Of a stretch of DNA of 51,591 nt, positions 34,831 to 46,799 are shown in pieces. A model generated the notes under the pieces. That model was not told the origin of the DNA and made no database searches. It saw only the letters and a program-made list of their open reading frames with translations. The position numbers and the translations under genes are program-made. The stretch's first letter is position 1; the number at the start of each line of letters is the position of its first letter. Location of the stretch: NCBI GenBank assembly GCA_025769875.1, contig JAGFNK010000374.1, positions 1-51,591 of the forward strand, given 5' to 3'. This stretch comes from Russula earlei. Its lineage: Eukaryota > Basidiomycota > Agaricomycetes > Russulales > Russulaceae.

Positions 34831-35389
34831 ATGTCTCTCCTCCCTCAAAGTGGGTTATCAAGCGCGATGTCACGGGAGGGCTCGCGCACAACTCTCATGG
34901 TTCAGAACACCGACCAACGCGACACGTCTGCACCACCGGACCTTCCTATGGCGTTCATGCCACCCGTCGGAACCCTTCGTCTACGTGGAGGTCCCCGAAA
35001 TGGTCCTCGTGTGGTGTGGGACGAGGAGGTCGTTGACAATGAAGGCCTTGGCAGGAAGAAATCGAAAAGTATGATCGACCTCTTCTCTCGCGATCACAAA
35101 ACAAACTGAGAGGCTGCGTCTGTTCCTAGTCTGCTGTATCTACCACAGAGAGAGACGGTTCGACGAGTCTTCGGAAGAAGACTCGGATTCTTCTGGGACC
35201 GGGTCAGACTCGGACGATGCTACCGCGAGGCCAAGCGGACTCTCTCGTCATCGCCATCATGCACATGGGGAGGGGGTGGGTGATCCGGGAGAGGATGCGG
35301 AGCCTAAACGACAGAATGACAGGAACAGGGACCACGGAAACGACTATGAACGGATGTCACCGCGTAAGGGAAAGGGTAAAGCAGGCTAG
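34831..35389 (+). CDS. YPI1: Type 1 protein phosphatase inhibitor (Ypi1/PPP1R11 family)
   Basis: Model: join(34831..35068, 35130..35389), 165 residues. Ypi1 (inhibitor-3 in animals) binds and regulates the catalytic subunit of protein phosphatase 1, mainly in the nucleus. The family core is complete: LRLRGGPRNGPRVVWDEEVVDNEG, with RVVW matching the PP1-docking motif RVx[FW], then GRKKSK joined across the intron to ICCIYHRERRFDESSEED. The rest is acidic and His/Asp-rich, ending SPRKGKGKAG, as usual for this small disordered protein. The 61-bp intron splits the Ile codon of KSKICC, and both splice sites are fixed by that motif. The start is less sure: Met34831 (MSLLPQSG) is used; Met34867 is an in-frame alternative, and a 5' exon is possible. 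Confidence 0.88.
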
Positions 35390-35895
35390 CCGTAGAATAG
35401 ATAACATCTTATTGTCCGTCTCCCTGTGGATCCCAACCTTCTCCTGTTTAGACGATGCCGATGACGGGAATGTCAAAAGTTTACCAAGTTGGTTACGCCC
35501 AACCCGTCCTGAGCTGCAGGGCTATGCTAGACACTCACCACGAAACGCCTGCATGCGCGTGCATATGCTGCGCAGATAAATTGTCTCCATGATGTTTAAA
35601 TGGCAGATAGCACTTCACCGCCTTGTTTTCCCATCGAATGAATTTTTTTCACGCCCGAGTCACAATTTATTACGACTCGTTTGTCATGGAATGAGCCAAC
35701 TTTGCGGACACTCCGCTGCCACACCTTCCGGTGTCCTGAGCCCCCGATAAAAACTGCCTACCAGCGTTACTGATATCAATATATTACCAACTTGTGGTTT
35801 AGGGTCTCTTCACTAATCGTCAGAAGGCTCTTCCTCTTAACTACCACCACTGATCACTTGACTACAGCGAGCGGCCCCCTCCCAGCCCACACATT
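35390..35895. other. Intergenic: YPI1 3' region and promoter of the first zinc-cluster gene
   Basis: About 500 bp without an open frame of note. It is AT-richer than the flanking genes. No specific element was recognised. Confidence 0.45.
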
Positions 35896-38800
35896 ATGTC
35901 GTCTGCGGAAGAAGACATCAATCCCTCCGAAACCAACGCTTCTCGCAGTGCGAAAAAGAGAAGGGTTCAGAGAGCCTGTGATGTGTGTCGGCGGAAAAAG
36001 AGTACGTCTCTTCGTACTTTCCGCACCGAGTCGTGCTCAGCTGACCTTCCTCCTTCCAGTCCGGTGTATGTTTTGCCCTTATTTCTTGGACTTTGCGCCG
36101 TTCCTGACGCCGACGATGCCGGATAGGCGATGGAAGCCAAATGCCAGGAAATAAATGTTCTAACTGCGCTGCGTACAACTTTGATTGCAAGTATGAAGAA
36201 GCGGCCAAGGTATGCGGACTTGGTTATGGCATGTCAGGCGTCCGACCCTAACTGATCATGTCAGAAACGAGGCCCCCCAAAAGGGTGCGTAGGTCGTTCC
36301 AGAAAAATTCTATTTTATCCGTATGTTCCAACTTCTTGTGTAAAGGTATGTAGAAAGTCTCGAGTCGCGACTGGAAAAAATGGAGACCCTCCTACAACGA
36401 GTGCGTTGTCATCCAACTGGCTTGGCACTATCACGTTTCTCATCCTGGTCCTAGCTCTGTCCTGACGCCGACTTTACGCAAGAACTGGGAGCACCTATCG
36501 ATCGACAAAGCTTTGTTCGAGAATCCCTGTTTCGCACCCTTCAGAATAAGCCTGGTACTGCCTCCTATCGACCGTCGTCACAGCTTCGCGCCGGCGCCCT
36601 AACTTCATTAGACGACTCGGGCGACCACGAACTAGAACCAAGCGACGACGAATGCGCTAACACCACCAGCAAATTGAAGTCTCTCCAGGACACGTTCAAC
36701 GATCTCAGCGTGAGCTACCGTTTCTTCGGCAAATCGAGCGGCGCGAACCTCGTCCAGACCGCCCTCGATCTCAAATCGGAGTATAACGGCACCGAGCAGG
36801 AATACATGCGTCTGCGCATGGCCGACCGTCGACCGGAATTCTGGACCCAACACTCGGTGCGTGCCGCTTAAATCGCGCGCGTCCCTTCGCCGTGCTTTTC
36901 TCATCATCGGACTCGGCAGTGGGAACGCACAGCCTCCCGCACCGACGGGCCGCGTTACAGCTTTCCAGAGCCGGACCTCATCGACCATCTCGTCGACCTT
37001 TTCTTCTCCCGCATCAACCTTCTCCTCCCGCTTCTGCACCGTCCGACGTTCGAGCGGCAGCTGCGCGACGGCCTGCACTTGCATGATCAGGCGTTTGCCA
37101 GCGTGCTGCTGTGCTTGTGCGCGTGTGCGTCGCGATACTCGGACGATCCTCGCGTGCTTCTCGAAGGCTGTACCGCGTGGCACTCGTCTGGCTGGAAGTG
37201 GTTCGCGCAAGTGCAGATGCTCCGCCGGAGCCTCATGGGACCCCCGCTACTTCATGACGTACAATTGTGTGCGGTGCGTCCTCATTTTCTCAACACGTGT
37301 CGAGAGTCGATCGTTTTTACTGATGACGGCCTCGCTCAATCTATAGCTTGCATGCCTTTTCTTGCAGGGGTGCTCATCCCCTCAGTCGTGTTGGACGATG
37401 ATTGGGATAGGAATCCGACTTGTTCAGGATGTCGGAAGGCATCGCAAGAGAGTATACAACTCCAAGGACTCGGCCGAAGCAGAGCAGTGGCGCCGAGCTT
37501 TTTGGTTTGATCCATACTAACTGTCTTCTGGCGACGATCGGCTAACGACTTGTATGGCTCCCTATAGGGTTCTCGTGGTTCTGGACAGGCAGATGAGTGC
37601 GTCACTTGGTCGGCCGTGCGCAATCCAAGAGGAAGAGTGAGTTCGAATCTCAATTGTTATCTCGCGTAAACTCACAATTTCATCACAGCTTCGACGTTGA
37701 CTTACCTAAGGAAGTTGACGACGAATATTGGGAGAACGAACACGAACCTGAGCAGGCGTTCAAGCAACCGGCTGGAAAGCCGTCGTTACTAGCCTTTTTT
37801 GTTTCTCTCATCAAGCTCATACAAATATTAGCCGTCGCATTGAGGACCATCGTGAGCCGCACACCTATGTTGCGTTCACTGCGCTCAGGGCTTGTTGTAG
37901 TACTCAATTAACAAGTCCAAAATATTCCTTGGGTTTGTTGGACCCCATTGGGAGCAGCACATTGTTGCGGAGCTCGATTCTGCCCTCAACGAGTGGATCG
38001 ACACAGTGCCCGGACACCGTGCGTACTTGATTCGACTGCGCCAGTAGGAAGGGACTGACCGTTTCGAGCAGTCAAATGGGATACAACTGGCCAGAACTTT
38101 AAGGATCTCCGATGGTTCCTTCAGTCTGCATGCCTATACAGCCACTATTATCACCTCCAAATCTTGGTGCATCGGCCTTTTATACCCTCGCCGCGGAAAC
38201 CATCACCCCTGTCGTTCCCATCGCTCGCAATTTGCACCAATGCGGCCCGGTCATGCGCACACGTGGTAGATTTGCAGCGCCGCCGTGCGCCAAAGTACCC
38301 TTCAACGCATTTCCAGGCAAGCGCTGCCTCGTTCTCCATGATATTCCGGAACCTGGCTGACTTGCTCCACAGCTTCCTGCGTTTACTGCCGGCATCGTTC
38401 TGTTATTGAATATATGGGGTGCAAAACGCTCGGGCAACGTGACAGACCCCGCCAGAGAAATGGAAGATGTACACAAGTGTATGGCCGTTCTACAGGCGGC
38501 TGAAGGACGGTGCGTATGCGATTATACCACTTTTTTTTTGCTTGTCGGCTGATTCGAATATCTCCTCATCCAGATGGCACGCTGCAGGTCGTCTTTGGTG
38601 AGCCAACAGCCTTCTATTCGTGTTTCGTGCTTTTGACGAGGCATGTACAGGGACGTCCTGTACGAACTAGCATCTGTCGGTGATCTCCCCCTCCCACTAC
38701 CGAGCCCATCGTCCGCAAAACGCGAGCGCGACTCGGACAGCCCAGTCTCGTTACAGTCCAGTACAAGCGCGAGCACGGGCAGTGGCCCGCCACTACCGCA

Positions 38801-39544
38801 GCCACAGCGGGTGTCTGTCTCGCCCGGAACGAGCAGCCTCGGCGGTGGCAGCAGCGGGACGCCATTCGTTGACCGATTGTACTCGCACCCATCCGAAGCG
38901 TACGCGCCGCAGCCTCCGACGGACATTTTGTCCCACCCGCCACAGCCACAAAACTTTGCGTACGCGCACCTGCCGACACACAGCGATGAGCTCGCGCGGG
39001 TTCCTGGTCACGTTTTCCAACCCTCGCCGGAGGCATGGCTCGCGCCTCCGCCACCTCAAGCGCACTCCCACCGTCATCAGCACCAGCACCAGCACACGCC
39101 GCTGTACGCGCCACCGCCTGCCGCAGGCCATCAGCAGACATCATACGGGACGCCACCGAATGTGGAAGGATACACGACGTTCGTCGCGCCGCAGCCGCCA
39201 CCGATGGGTGGGCCACCTGCCCCCGGACAAGGAGTACAAGATGGTGGGGGGAACGTGGACATATGGCACACGGTGCCGTCTGGCTACGAGTGCGTACCCT
39301 TTCCGTTCTACTCTGGCGCTGGCGGCGCGCATGTCGTCGGGGACTGGCTGATCGGTGGTGGTTCTGGCTTGCTTTCTCTTGGTTGAGCAGGCTCGAGGAC
39401 TGGGATACGTACATCTCTGGCCTCGCGCACTCGCACTCGCATCCTCACCCACATCCGCACGGGACACAGCCTCATTCTGCTCACTCGACACACGCACCCC
39501 CGTCGACAGCGGCAGGAGGGTCGGGCCAGGGGTCCGTGCACTGA
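35896..39544 (+). CDS. Zn2Cys6 fungal-specific transcription factor, tandem copy 1
   Basis: Sixteen exons: 35896..36001, 36060..36065, 36127..36209, 36265..36284, 36346..36400, 36455..36856, 36920..37273, 37347..37504, 37568..37636, 37689..37851, 37901..38018, 38072..38316, 38373..38509, 38574..38597, 38651..39289, 39391..39544. All phases agree; 910 residues. The zinc cluster has Cys28, 31, 38, 48, 51 and 58 (RACDVCRRKKIRC), followed by KRGPPKGYVESLESRLEKME, the linker and dimer helix. The fungal-specific TF domain (PF04082 type) spans about 230-640: DHLVDLFFSRINLLLPLLHRPTF, CACASRYSDDPRVL, IGIGIRLVQDVG, VLDRQMSASLGRPCA. The His/Pro/Gln-rich C-terminus is probably an activation region and ends after EDWDTY. 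Exon 2 is a 6-nt micro-exon supplying Ile-Arg of KKIRC. The intron at 38317-38372 starts GC instead of GT. Target genes cannot be inferred. Confidence 0.9.
36060..36065 (+). other. 6-nt micro-exon in the zinc cluster of copy 1
   Basis: TCCGGT lies between TTCCAG and GTATGT. It completes ATC (Ile), supplies CGG (Arg) and the first base of TGC (Cys). Without it the invariant KKIRC sequence and third cysteine are lost. The paralogue has the same micro-exon at 43235-43240. Confidence 0.85.
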
Positions 39545-42063
39545 TCTGATTCACTCGGCGCTGTTGCGCCGTTCCTTTTCGTTTACTTTTTTTGTACTAT
39601 AATTTTGTAAAGTAACATTGCTGTATACACCTTTTCTTTTCTTCCCCGTCTCCGCGATATTTTTTCACCGATTTTCCGATCCTCCGAGCCCGGTTGGATG
39701 TGACGCTGTACGCTGTTGCGTGATACGATAAGTGGAACCGCTAGCCGCGATTTCAAGGAGAGCCGCTTGTCCTCGTGCCGGTGGGTGACTCAGACATGAC
39801 AAGATGCCGTGTTCCTTTCTCACCTTGTAATAAAACCATCAGAACATCATCAAGCCACCAATATAGCTCCAGCTGTATTCTTTTCGCGCTGCCGTCCAGA
39901 TCTAGTTCTGATAGTGCTATAGATCGATATCACTCACACCGCTGAAAAGAGTACAGTCGCCAGGACATGTGCGAAAAAAATAGACTCGGCCATTCGGCAT
40001 GCCACATCCAATAATATGGCCTGCGCTTTGTACAGACCTTGGAGACATGACAGCATCACTCTGGCGCAATGTTCTGTTGATAAATGAATCTCAACTGGCA
40101 GGTGGCGCTAGCATAAATGACTCGACAAGTGCACCGTAGTAACTGCCTTGATGCAGGTTCAACAAACCCTTGGAAAACCCTCTTCCCTTGAGCCTCGCGC
40201 GATGACGGTTCGGGGCATACATTGAATGCCGAAGCCGACGAGGTTCATGCGATGTTTCATTTCCCCTGATCGCGCCGTGTACAAGATCGGTTAGACGCTC
40301 CACTCGAGTGGGTGACAAAGTATTGGCATTCCAGCGCTCGTAGGTATCATGCCATTGACCTTCGAGGTAGCCAGTCGCGTCGTATTGGTAAACGCACATG
40401 TGCTAGTAACCCCACGAACCATAGGGGTGTGGAGGGTGGACAGAAAGGGGCCTAACTCATTCGCGTATCGGCAGGCTCGCGCTGCAGGCTCGCGCTGGAT
40501 GAGAACGTCGTTGATGCCCAGGGCGCTTGCGATTGAGGTATTGAGGTAGACAATATGGCTCGGCTATCGGGAAAAGGGTTGCCCGTGGATCGGAATCGCG
40601 AAAGGAGGATGAAGTGCCTTGCTTTTTGATGTAGGGTAAGAGATGTTGCCGCATGGCGCTGTAGGGGTCGTACAGTAGAATTCAGAAGATGAATGAACCG
40701 AAACCAGGGCAGGGCAAGATCATCATCCAGGGTCCGGCAGGATTCATAATTGGAAAATCGTTGCACTACATCGGTCTGATCTCAGGCACTTTCGAGGTCA
40801 GCTGGATCCCAGGGATTCGAGGTCGCTGTCAGGTCCCGAGTGACAGCGACAAGCCTCGACAGCTATCCGTCGCACGGCCCACGGGCAGCACCACACTGTA
40901 TGTCGATCCCTGGGTGCACGCAGCGCACTAGCATACCGTGACGTCACTATCATACCGTATTTGTCATTTTCGTTCGGCAGTCTTGATGTGTCCCGCTCCC
41001 GCTCCCGCTCCCGGGTGGCTTGGCGTGGCGCGTGCGATCTGACTCGGAGTGGAGTGTTGGTTGGGGACTCACCGCGGGTTGCCAGTGCGGACAAGGCATG
41101 CCGAGGGCACGCATGCGCCGTGCTATTTTAATTTTTATGTGCTCGTCGCGTTTCAGGAGCAACGATATGCTTTAATGGCACCACATCGATCCGGGGGTCC
41201 TCCCGTGCGCGCCGGCATTGCGTTCTCTGGCGTGTAGGTTACGTGTAAGCATTAACAAGATAGCCAACAGGCTTGACATGGGACAGCGGGCTCTCGGAGG
41301 ATGGATCTCGACAGTCGGATGATGATCACAGCATCCAATAAATCATGACGCGAGTGTCGCGGATAATTTTTTTTTTTCTTTTTTTATCGGGTCAGGTCTG
41401 GATTGGATGTGATAGGAGATGGATGGATCATTCTCGATGATGTCGGGCGAGTGATAAGATCTCGTATCACACTCGCACAGCATAGACCTTACGTTAATAG
41501 TCAAGCAGCCAACCAATTTGTTGTAGGCCTGGAGGGATACACATGATCCGTTCAAGCCGCATTTGACAGTTCCCCGGCAAGCTGTGTGGCGAAGGGATGG
41601 CCAAAAGTGGGAATCCAACAGGGTCTCGAGGCAAAATTACCGAACTGAGGAGTTTAAGTGGGAATTCCCAACTGTGACCCAACAGATCAAACAAAACATT
41701 TTCGGGCGGTTTGTTTTTTTGATGGGACCCGAATATCCCCATGGTGAATTGGACAAGGACGGGGACGCCACACGCCAAAATTATTTCAAACCACGCCTTT
41801 CGTTTTTCCCGCCCGTAGGTGGCAGTGTTCAATCTCAAATAAGCAGCCAGCGAGGCTGAGGTATGGCGAGAATGGCATTCGGTACAAGCATCGTGCATTA
41901 TTTGTGGGCCAGCGGCCGTGGTGAAGTAGTTGGTTCGTATATCGTAAAGTCCGAGCCCGATAAAGTCCAGAGAATTCACCATGTCAAAATAATAAAGAAC
42001 GAATGGTATGTGTATATCTATACCCGTATGAATGCGCGCTGAAGGGGGACACAGCTTGCCATC
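39545..42063. other. Region between TF copy 1 and the GPI-protein gene, no firm gene
   Basis: Three minus-strand stretches are open: 40091-40399 (GYLEGQWHDTYERWNANTLS), 40452-40766, and 41494-41982 (162 residues, containing KRKAWFEIILACGVPVLVQF, a hydrophobic stretch). The first two could be exons of one gene around an intron, but frames and families could not be settled. The third is long but matches no family with confidence. Near 40999-41014 is a short CCCGCT repeat. I regard the region as unresolved. Confidence 0.3.
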
Positions 42064-42745
42064 TCATAGCACTGCCGCAGCTCCGGTGAGCAACGCGAGC
42101 GACAACAGACACATTGATAGCAGTGCCGCATGCGATGGGCGCCACGGGCGTACACCATTCGCCAACACGGGAAACGTAGTTGCGAATTGTGCTGTCGGGT
42201 TCGGGCCACCACTCACGGTCACGGTCGGTTTAGATGGTAAGGGTTGAGGCACGGTGGAAGAGTTGCCCGTTCCAGAATTGGCGATGGAGAACATTTGAGA
42301 GTTGGCGTACATGAGGCCATGAACACTGTTGATGAAGAGAAAGAAGTAATCGTCGCCGGGAGGTACAGAATTCAGTGCGATATTTATTCCACCACTTGAT
42401 GAAGATACTAAATTCAAGATTGTGGGGGCACATCAGTGGGGTGAAAGACGGTATTAGACTTGAGACGCACCATTGCGTGCGATCAAGATCAGCCCATCCG
42501 TGCTCATTCTTGTAAGTTCGAGGTCAAATAGAGAAACACCATCAAGGAGTCCTTTCGACCATGTTACGGGAAACGGCTGTCCTTCCGCCACCTGTGAACC
42601 TTTTATAGGGTATGTCACCTGGAAATCTGGGTATAGAAATGTGAGGGGGTGGCAAAATCGGGCGGGGAGGGGATGAATTCGCACAACCACGCGCTGCAAT
42701 GGGAAGCAGGGAGACAACGAGGAGACGGAGTCGTAAGAATAACAT
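42064..42745 (-). CDS. Ser/Thr-rich GPI-anchored Kre9/KNH-type wall protein
   Basis: Model: complement(join(42064..42407, 42471..42626, 42688..42745)), 185 residues. The first exon encodes a signal peptide (MLFLRLRLLVVSLLPIAA) with cleavage near residue 18-20. The mature part begins DFQVTYPIKGSQVAEGQPFPVTWSKG, the typical start of the Kre9/KNH-like domain of fungal surface proteins. It continues as a beta-sandwich (SLFDLELTR, GGINIALNSVPPGDDYFFLFI, YANSQMFSI). A Ser/Thr/Pro linker and a C-terminal hydrophobic tail (ALLSMCLLSLALLTGAAAVL) without a following charge indicate a GPI anchor. A role in cell-wall glucan assembly is known for yeast Kre9 but is only suggested here. It is transcribed away from TF copy 2, whose start lies 300 bp off. 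Confidence 0.85.
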
Positions 42746-43045
42746 AGATAATCGAGGGAGGGAGGGATGGATGAAAGGGGGGGGGAAGGGGAGAATAAGA
42801 GAGCACGGGAACGGGCACGGCTATACACGGGAGGAAACACACACCGGAATGGATGCAGAGCGAATACGGTCACGCGTCACAAGAGAAAGCACCCGGAGGT
42901 CACGCCGAAGCATCGGCCGGCGATCCAGGCACGGAGCGGCGAGGGCCGGGAGCGCCCGATGAATGAATGAACAATCGGTGGAGGGCTTAGCAATCGCGCA
43001 TACATCCACCACCCCTGCACTGCAGCCGCTTGGCCTGCCACTGCC
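42746..43045. promoter_or_regulatory. Shared divergent promoter region (GPI protein / TF copy 2)
   Basis: The 300 bp between two divergent start codons must carry both promoters. It contains GA-rich stretches (about 42756-42795) and a direct GAATGAATGAA near 42960. No specific operator can be named. Confidence 0.4.
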
Positions 43046-46000
43046 ATGTCCCACTCATCCGAGGAGGACAATATCGCCTCCCCCTCCTCCCAATCGAATT
43101 CTAACAAGAAACGCCGCGTACAGAACCAAAGGGCCTGCGACCGTTGCAGACAGAAAAAGAGTCTGTCTTCCGTTTGGCACCCCTATTGCCTCTTTACTCA
43201 TCATCTTTCTATTTTCGTTCGATCGTTCCACCCAGTCCGCTGTACGCGTCCCTCTTTTCTTCTCTTTTCTTCTTTCATTCTCACTTCCTCCAGGCGACGG
43301 AACTCCCTCATCCTCAAAGTGCTCTCATTGCATCTCTTCTAGCAGTGAATGCATCTTCACCGAATCTACAAAGGTGGGCCTCTTCCTCTTGATCCGCGGG
43401 CCCCTCCAGATTGAACCATCCGCCCTCTATACTCAGACCCGAGGCCCTCCGAAACGGTGAATTTCCTCTCGCTATCCTGTCTTCGTCCTTACAAACTTCC
43501 CTTCCCGTAAAGTTACGTCGATAGCCTCGAAACGCGCCTAGAAAAGATGGAGGGGATGCTATCGCGCGTATGTTGCCACCATTTCCGAGCGTCCGGCCCC
43601 TCACATTTCCCGTCCAGCTCTACCCAGATGGCGATTTCTCGCAAGAGATGGAGCTTGATGGTTGGGCCCGTAGCTTTCAACCCGAGTCGCCCGAAAGCCA
43701 AGCTTCTCCGAAGGTCGCCCCCTCCTCCAAAGATAGTTCCCCCTTGCAGCCACATCTCCCCTCTCCCAAGACACCTGGAGGCTACAGCGATGACTCTGCG
43801 TACGACAGCGACACGGATACTTCCGGCGAACAAGATGACGTCGTACACCATCTCAGAAAGCTTTGTCTCACACCCAATCCTCGAAGATACTTTGGAAAAT
43901 CCAGTGGCGTTTCACTTCTGCGTTCCGTCATGTCCGCCAAGTCTAAGGCCACCAATGCCGAGTCACCAGGTGTGGACCCCGAAACACGCATCCACCGCAG
44001 GCACGATTTTTGGAATCTTCGTCCAGTGAGTCTTCGACATTCGGTTATCCTATTTTCGCTTTTCCTGACCGACCTTAGTGGGAACGTGACCGCGTTCGGT
44101 CTGTCCAGCGAGATTATGAATTTCCTGAACCAGATCTTCTTGCCAATTTGATCACAATTTACTTTACGAACTTGGCACCAATGCTACCATTGCTCCATCG
44201 ACCAACGTTCATGAAAGCTTTTAACAATGGTTTGCACCTACAGGATAATAAATTCGGTGCAATCGTCTTACTCGTCTGCGCAACCGCGTCGAGGTATTCC
44301 GATGACCTCAGAACTCTCCTCGATGGCGGCCACTTGCACTCCGCAGGTTGGAAGTGGTTTAACCAAGTTGAGCCCTTCACAAATAATGTTTTGTCTGGGC
44401 CCGAGCTCTATGACCTCCAAGTTGCTGCCGTGAGTCTACCGACCACTTCGGTCAACCTGCGTCCTCATGCTGACCCGCCGACGCCATAGCTTGCCGGAAT
44501 ATACATCCACGGTACACTTCCGCCCCACGAAGCCTGGATATTTGTCGGCATTGGTCTGCGACTAGCCCAGGATGTTGGCGCTCATCGCCGGCGATCTCAC
44601 CATGGACGTCCAACAGTCGAGGACGAACTCGTGAAGCGCGCATTTTGGTACGCATTGTCGCCAACACACTTCCTAACCGTGTTCAAATTGGACGTGATAG
44701 GGTATTGCTTATGTTCGATATTTGGACAAGCTCGTACCTTGGTCGTCCTTGCGCAATTTCAGAAGAAAAGTGAGCTTCATTTATTATTCCAGCTACAGTT
44801 GTGCATTCTGATCTGATTCGATCTTGAGTCATGATGTTGATCTTCCTGTCGAATGTGATGACGAATACTGGGAAAATGATGATCCTTCCCTGGCATTCAA
44901 GCAGCCTCCCGGAAAGCCCAGTCAGGTCTCATACTTCAATCACCTGATCAAGATCAGTCTGCTACATTCACACGCTCTTCGTACAATTGTCAGTTCTCTG
45001 ACTTGATCCACCGACTCAATTCTCATCAGAAGTCGTCTGCAGTACTCTCTCAACAAATACAGGCTCGTGATGGGCCCTCGTGAAAAGGGTTGGGAAGAGC
45101 TTACTGTCACATCACTTGACTCTGCTCTTAATAGCTGGTTCGACTCGATTCCCGATCATCGTAGGTCCGTCCGTATCGTCACTTTACGTGTGCTTATCCC
45201 ACACGGTGCAGTACGTTGGGATCCGGAACGGGAGGACCGAACCTTCTTCGTTCAGTCTGCAGCCTTGCGTGCCGCGTTTTACTTTATTCAAATCACCATA
45301 CATCGCCCGTTCATTCCTTCTGTCCGGAAAGAGAGCTCCCTGTCTTTCCCCGCACTTGCGATATGTGCAAGCGCTGCTCGTGCTTGTAGTCATGTTACTG
45401 ATGCCCTACGGAAGAGGTACCCGGCCTCGACTACTCCGAATATCCTCGTGCGCCCTTCCTATCGGTTCTTCTCCTCATGCTAAGCAGCGTTCCGATAGCT
45501 CCCCGCTTTCGTCGCAGGCGTCATTTTACTTATGAGCTTATGGGGTGCGAAGAGAACCGGCACGTCTCCTGACCCGGAGAGGGAGATGCAGGATGTACGC
45601 AAGTGTATGAAGTTGCTAGAGTGTGCAGAGTCTCGATGGCCTGTTGCTGGGCGGCTTCGGTGTGTTTGTCGATTTGGTTCTGTCATGGATACTGACTGCC
45701 GTCGCCACAGCGACGTGCTCACCGACCTGACTGCTGCTGGTGATCTCACGGTTCCTGCAGACAGTCCGCCTTCAAACAAGCGCGAACGCGAAGACTCTGA
45801 TGATGAGAGTCCACAACTGCGTTCGACATCTCAGGCACAAACTCCCCGACTGCATCAGCCGATGTCGATTAGCTCTGCGACTTATCCGCCCCTAGCGAAG
45901 GTGGAGTTTGACAACTCAACCCTTAGCGTATCTGCAGGACCGCGTGGTGAATCTACCAAGCTTCCTATAGTGTCGACAATATCTTCGGCAGTGCCTTTTG

Positions 46001-46799
46001 CTGCAGTGAAACATGAAGTACAGCCCGTCATGTTCGGCCAAAGCGTCCCTCCCGCACCCGCACCGACCGAGAAAGTTGATCCAATGCTTGTTCCCCAGCC
46101 GTATCGCGGGAGTTATGTGCCGCTTGGTGGGTCAAGCGGGCTTGGTCGCGCATCTCCCGCCATGGAGCCCTCTGCCCCTGTGTCGGCCCCCGAATTTGCG
46201 TCTTTCGGATCTACACCCCCACCGTCTGCAACGGCAGCCTTCACGGCTCCGCCAACGATGTATGGTAACAGCAATCGGACCCTGCCGTCATCTACGGCAT
46301 TCGGAGGAGCACCGTTATCCGGCATGAGCGTATTTCCGGGAACAAACGGATTGTATGACTACTCAACATCCACACCCCCACTCGCGTCTGCGTCAGTATC
46401 CAGTAGCGCGAGTTCGCCGCAGAATGGCTTTCAACCTGTACCAGACTTTAATGCCGATGCTAGTGATGGCGTTTTCGACATGACTGGGATGAACATGGCA
46501 TTTGGCGGCTACGGCGTACCAGTAGCGGAAAAGGAAGCGATGCTACGGCATTTTGCACCCGCGTTGCATCAAGATGGGCAGATTGGTGTCGATCGGGATA
46601 CGATGATGATGTGGTCGACGATGCCATCTAGCTACGAGTGCGTACAGACTCTGCCTTTTACTTGCGATGAGGCTAATATAGTGCACGAAGGACGCAAGAT
46701 TGGGAAACGTACCTGATGAACATGTTAGGCCTTTCCAATACCAATGCTGTAGATCCTGGCACTGGAATGGACGCCCGTGGGGTAGGAAGGTTTTCATGA
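43046..46799 (+). CDS. Zn2Cys6 fungal-specific transcription factor, tandem copy 2
   Basis: Fifteen exons: 43046..43160, 43235..43240, 43294..43373, 43437..43456, 43513..43567, 43618..44025, 44079..44429, 44490..44647, 44701..44769, 44829..44988, 45043..45160, 45212..45447, 45499..45659, 45711..46637, 46691..46799; 990 residues. The zinc cluster is Cys31, 34, 41, 50, 53, 60 (RACDRCRQKKIRC), then TRGPPKRYVDSLETRLEKME. The TF domain has NLAPMLPLLHRPTF, CATASRYSDDLRTL, IGLRLAQDVGAHRRR and VLLMFDIWTSSYLGRPCA. The end is disordered, with DWETY near the C-terminus. Exon lengths 6, 20, 55, 158, 69 and 118 equal those of copy 1. The single 161-nt exon 13 equals exons 13 plus 14 of copy 1 (137 + 24). 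The last acceptor is ambiguous: 46691 gives YETQDWETY, 46682 adds three residues. Confidence 0.9.
43235..43240 (+). other. 6-nt micro-exon in the zinc cluster of copy 2
   Basis: TCCGCT lies between CACCCAG and GTACGC. As in copy 1, it completes Ile, encodes Arg and gives the first base of the Cys codon in KKIRC. Confidence 0.85.

Noticed and set aside
38614..39554. Long antisense frames across the C-terminal region of transcription factor copy 1.
   Set aside because: They are shadows of a GC-rich low-complexity coding exon whose sense frame continues a conserved protein.
41494..41982. 162-residue minus-strand frame with a hydrophobic KRKAWFEIILACGVPVLVQF segment, reminiscent of a STE3-type pheromone receptor loop and helix.
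   Set aside because: Only one helix-like segment is present, the rest does not fit the seven-helix plan, and no neighbouring exons supply the missing helices.
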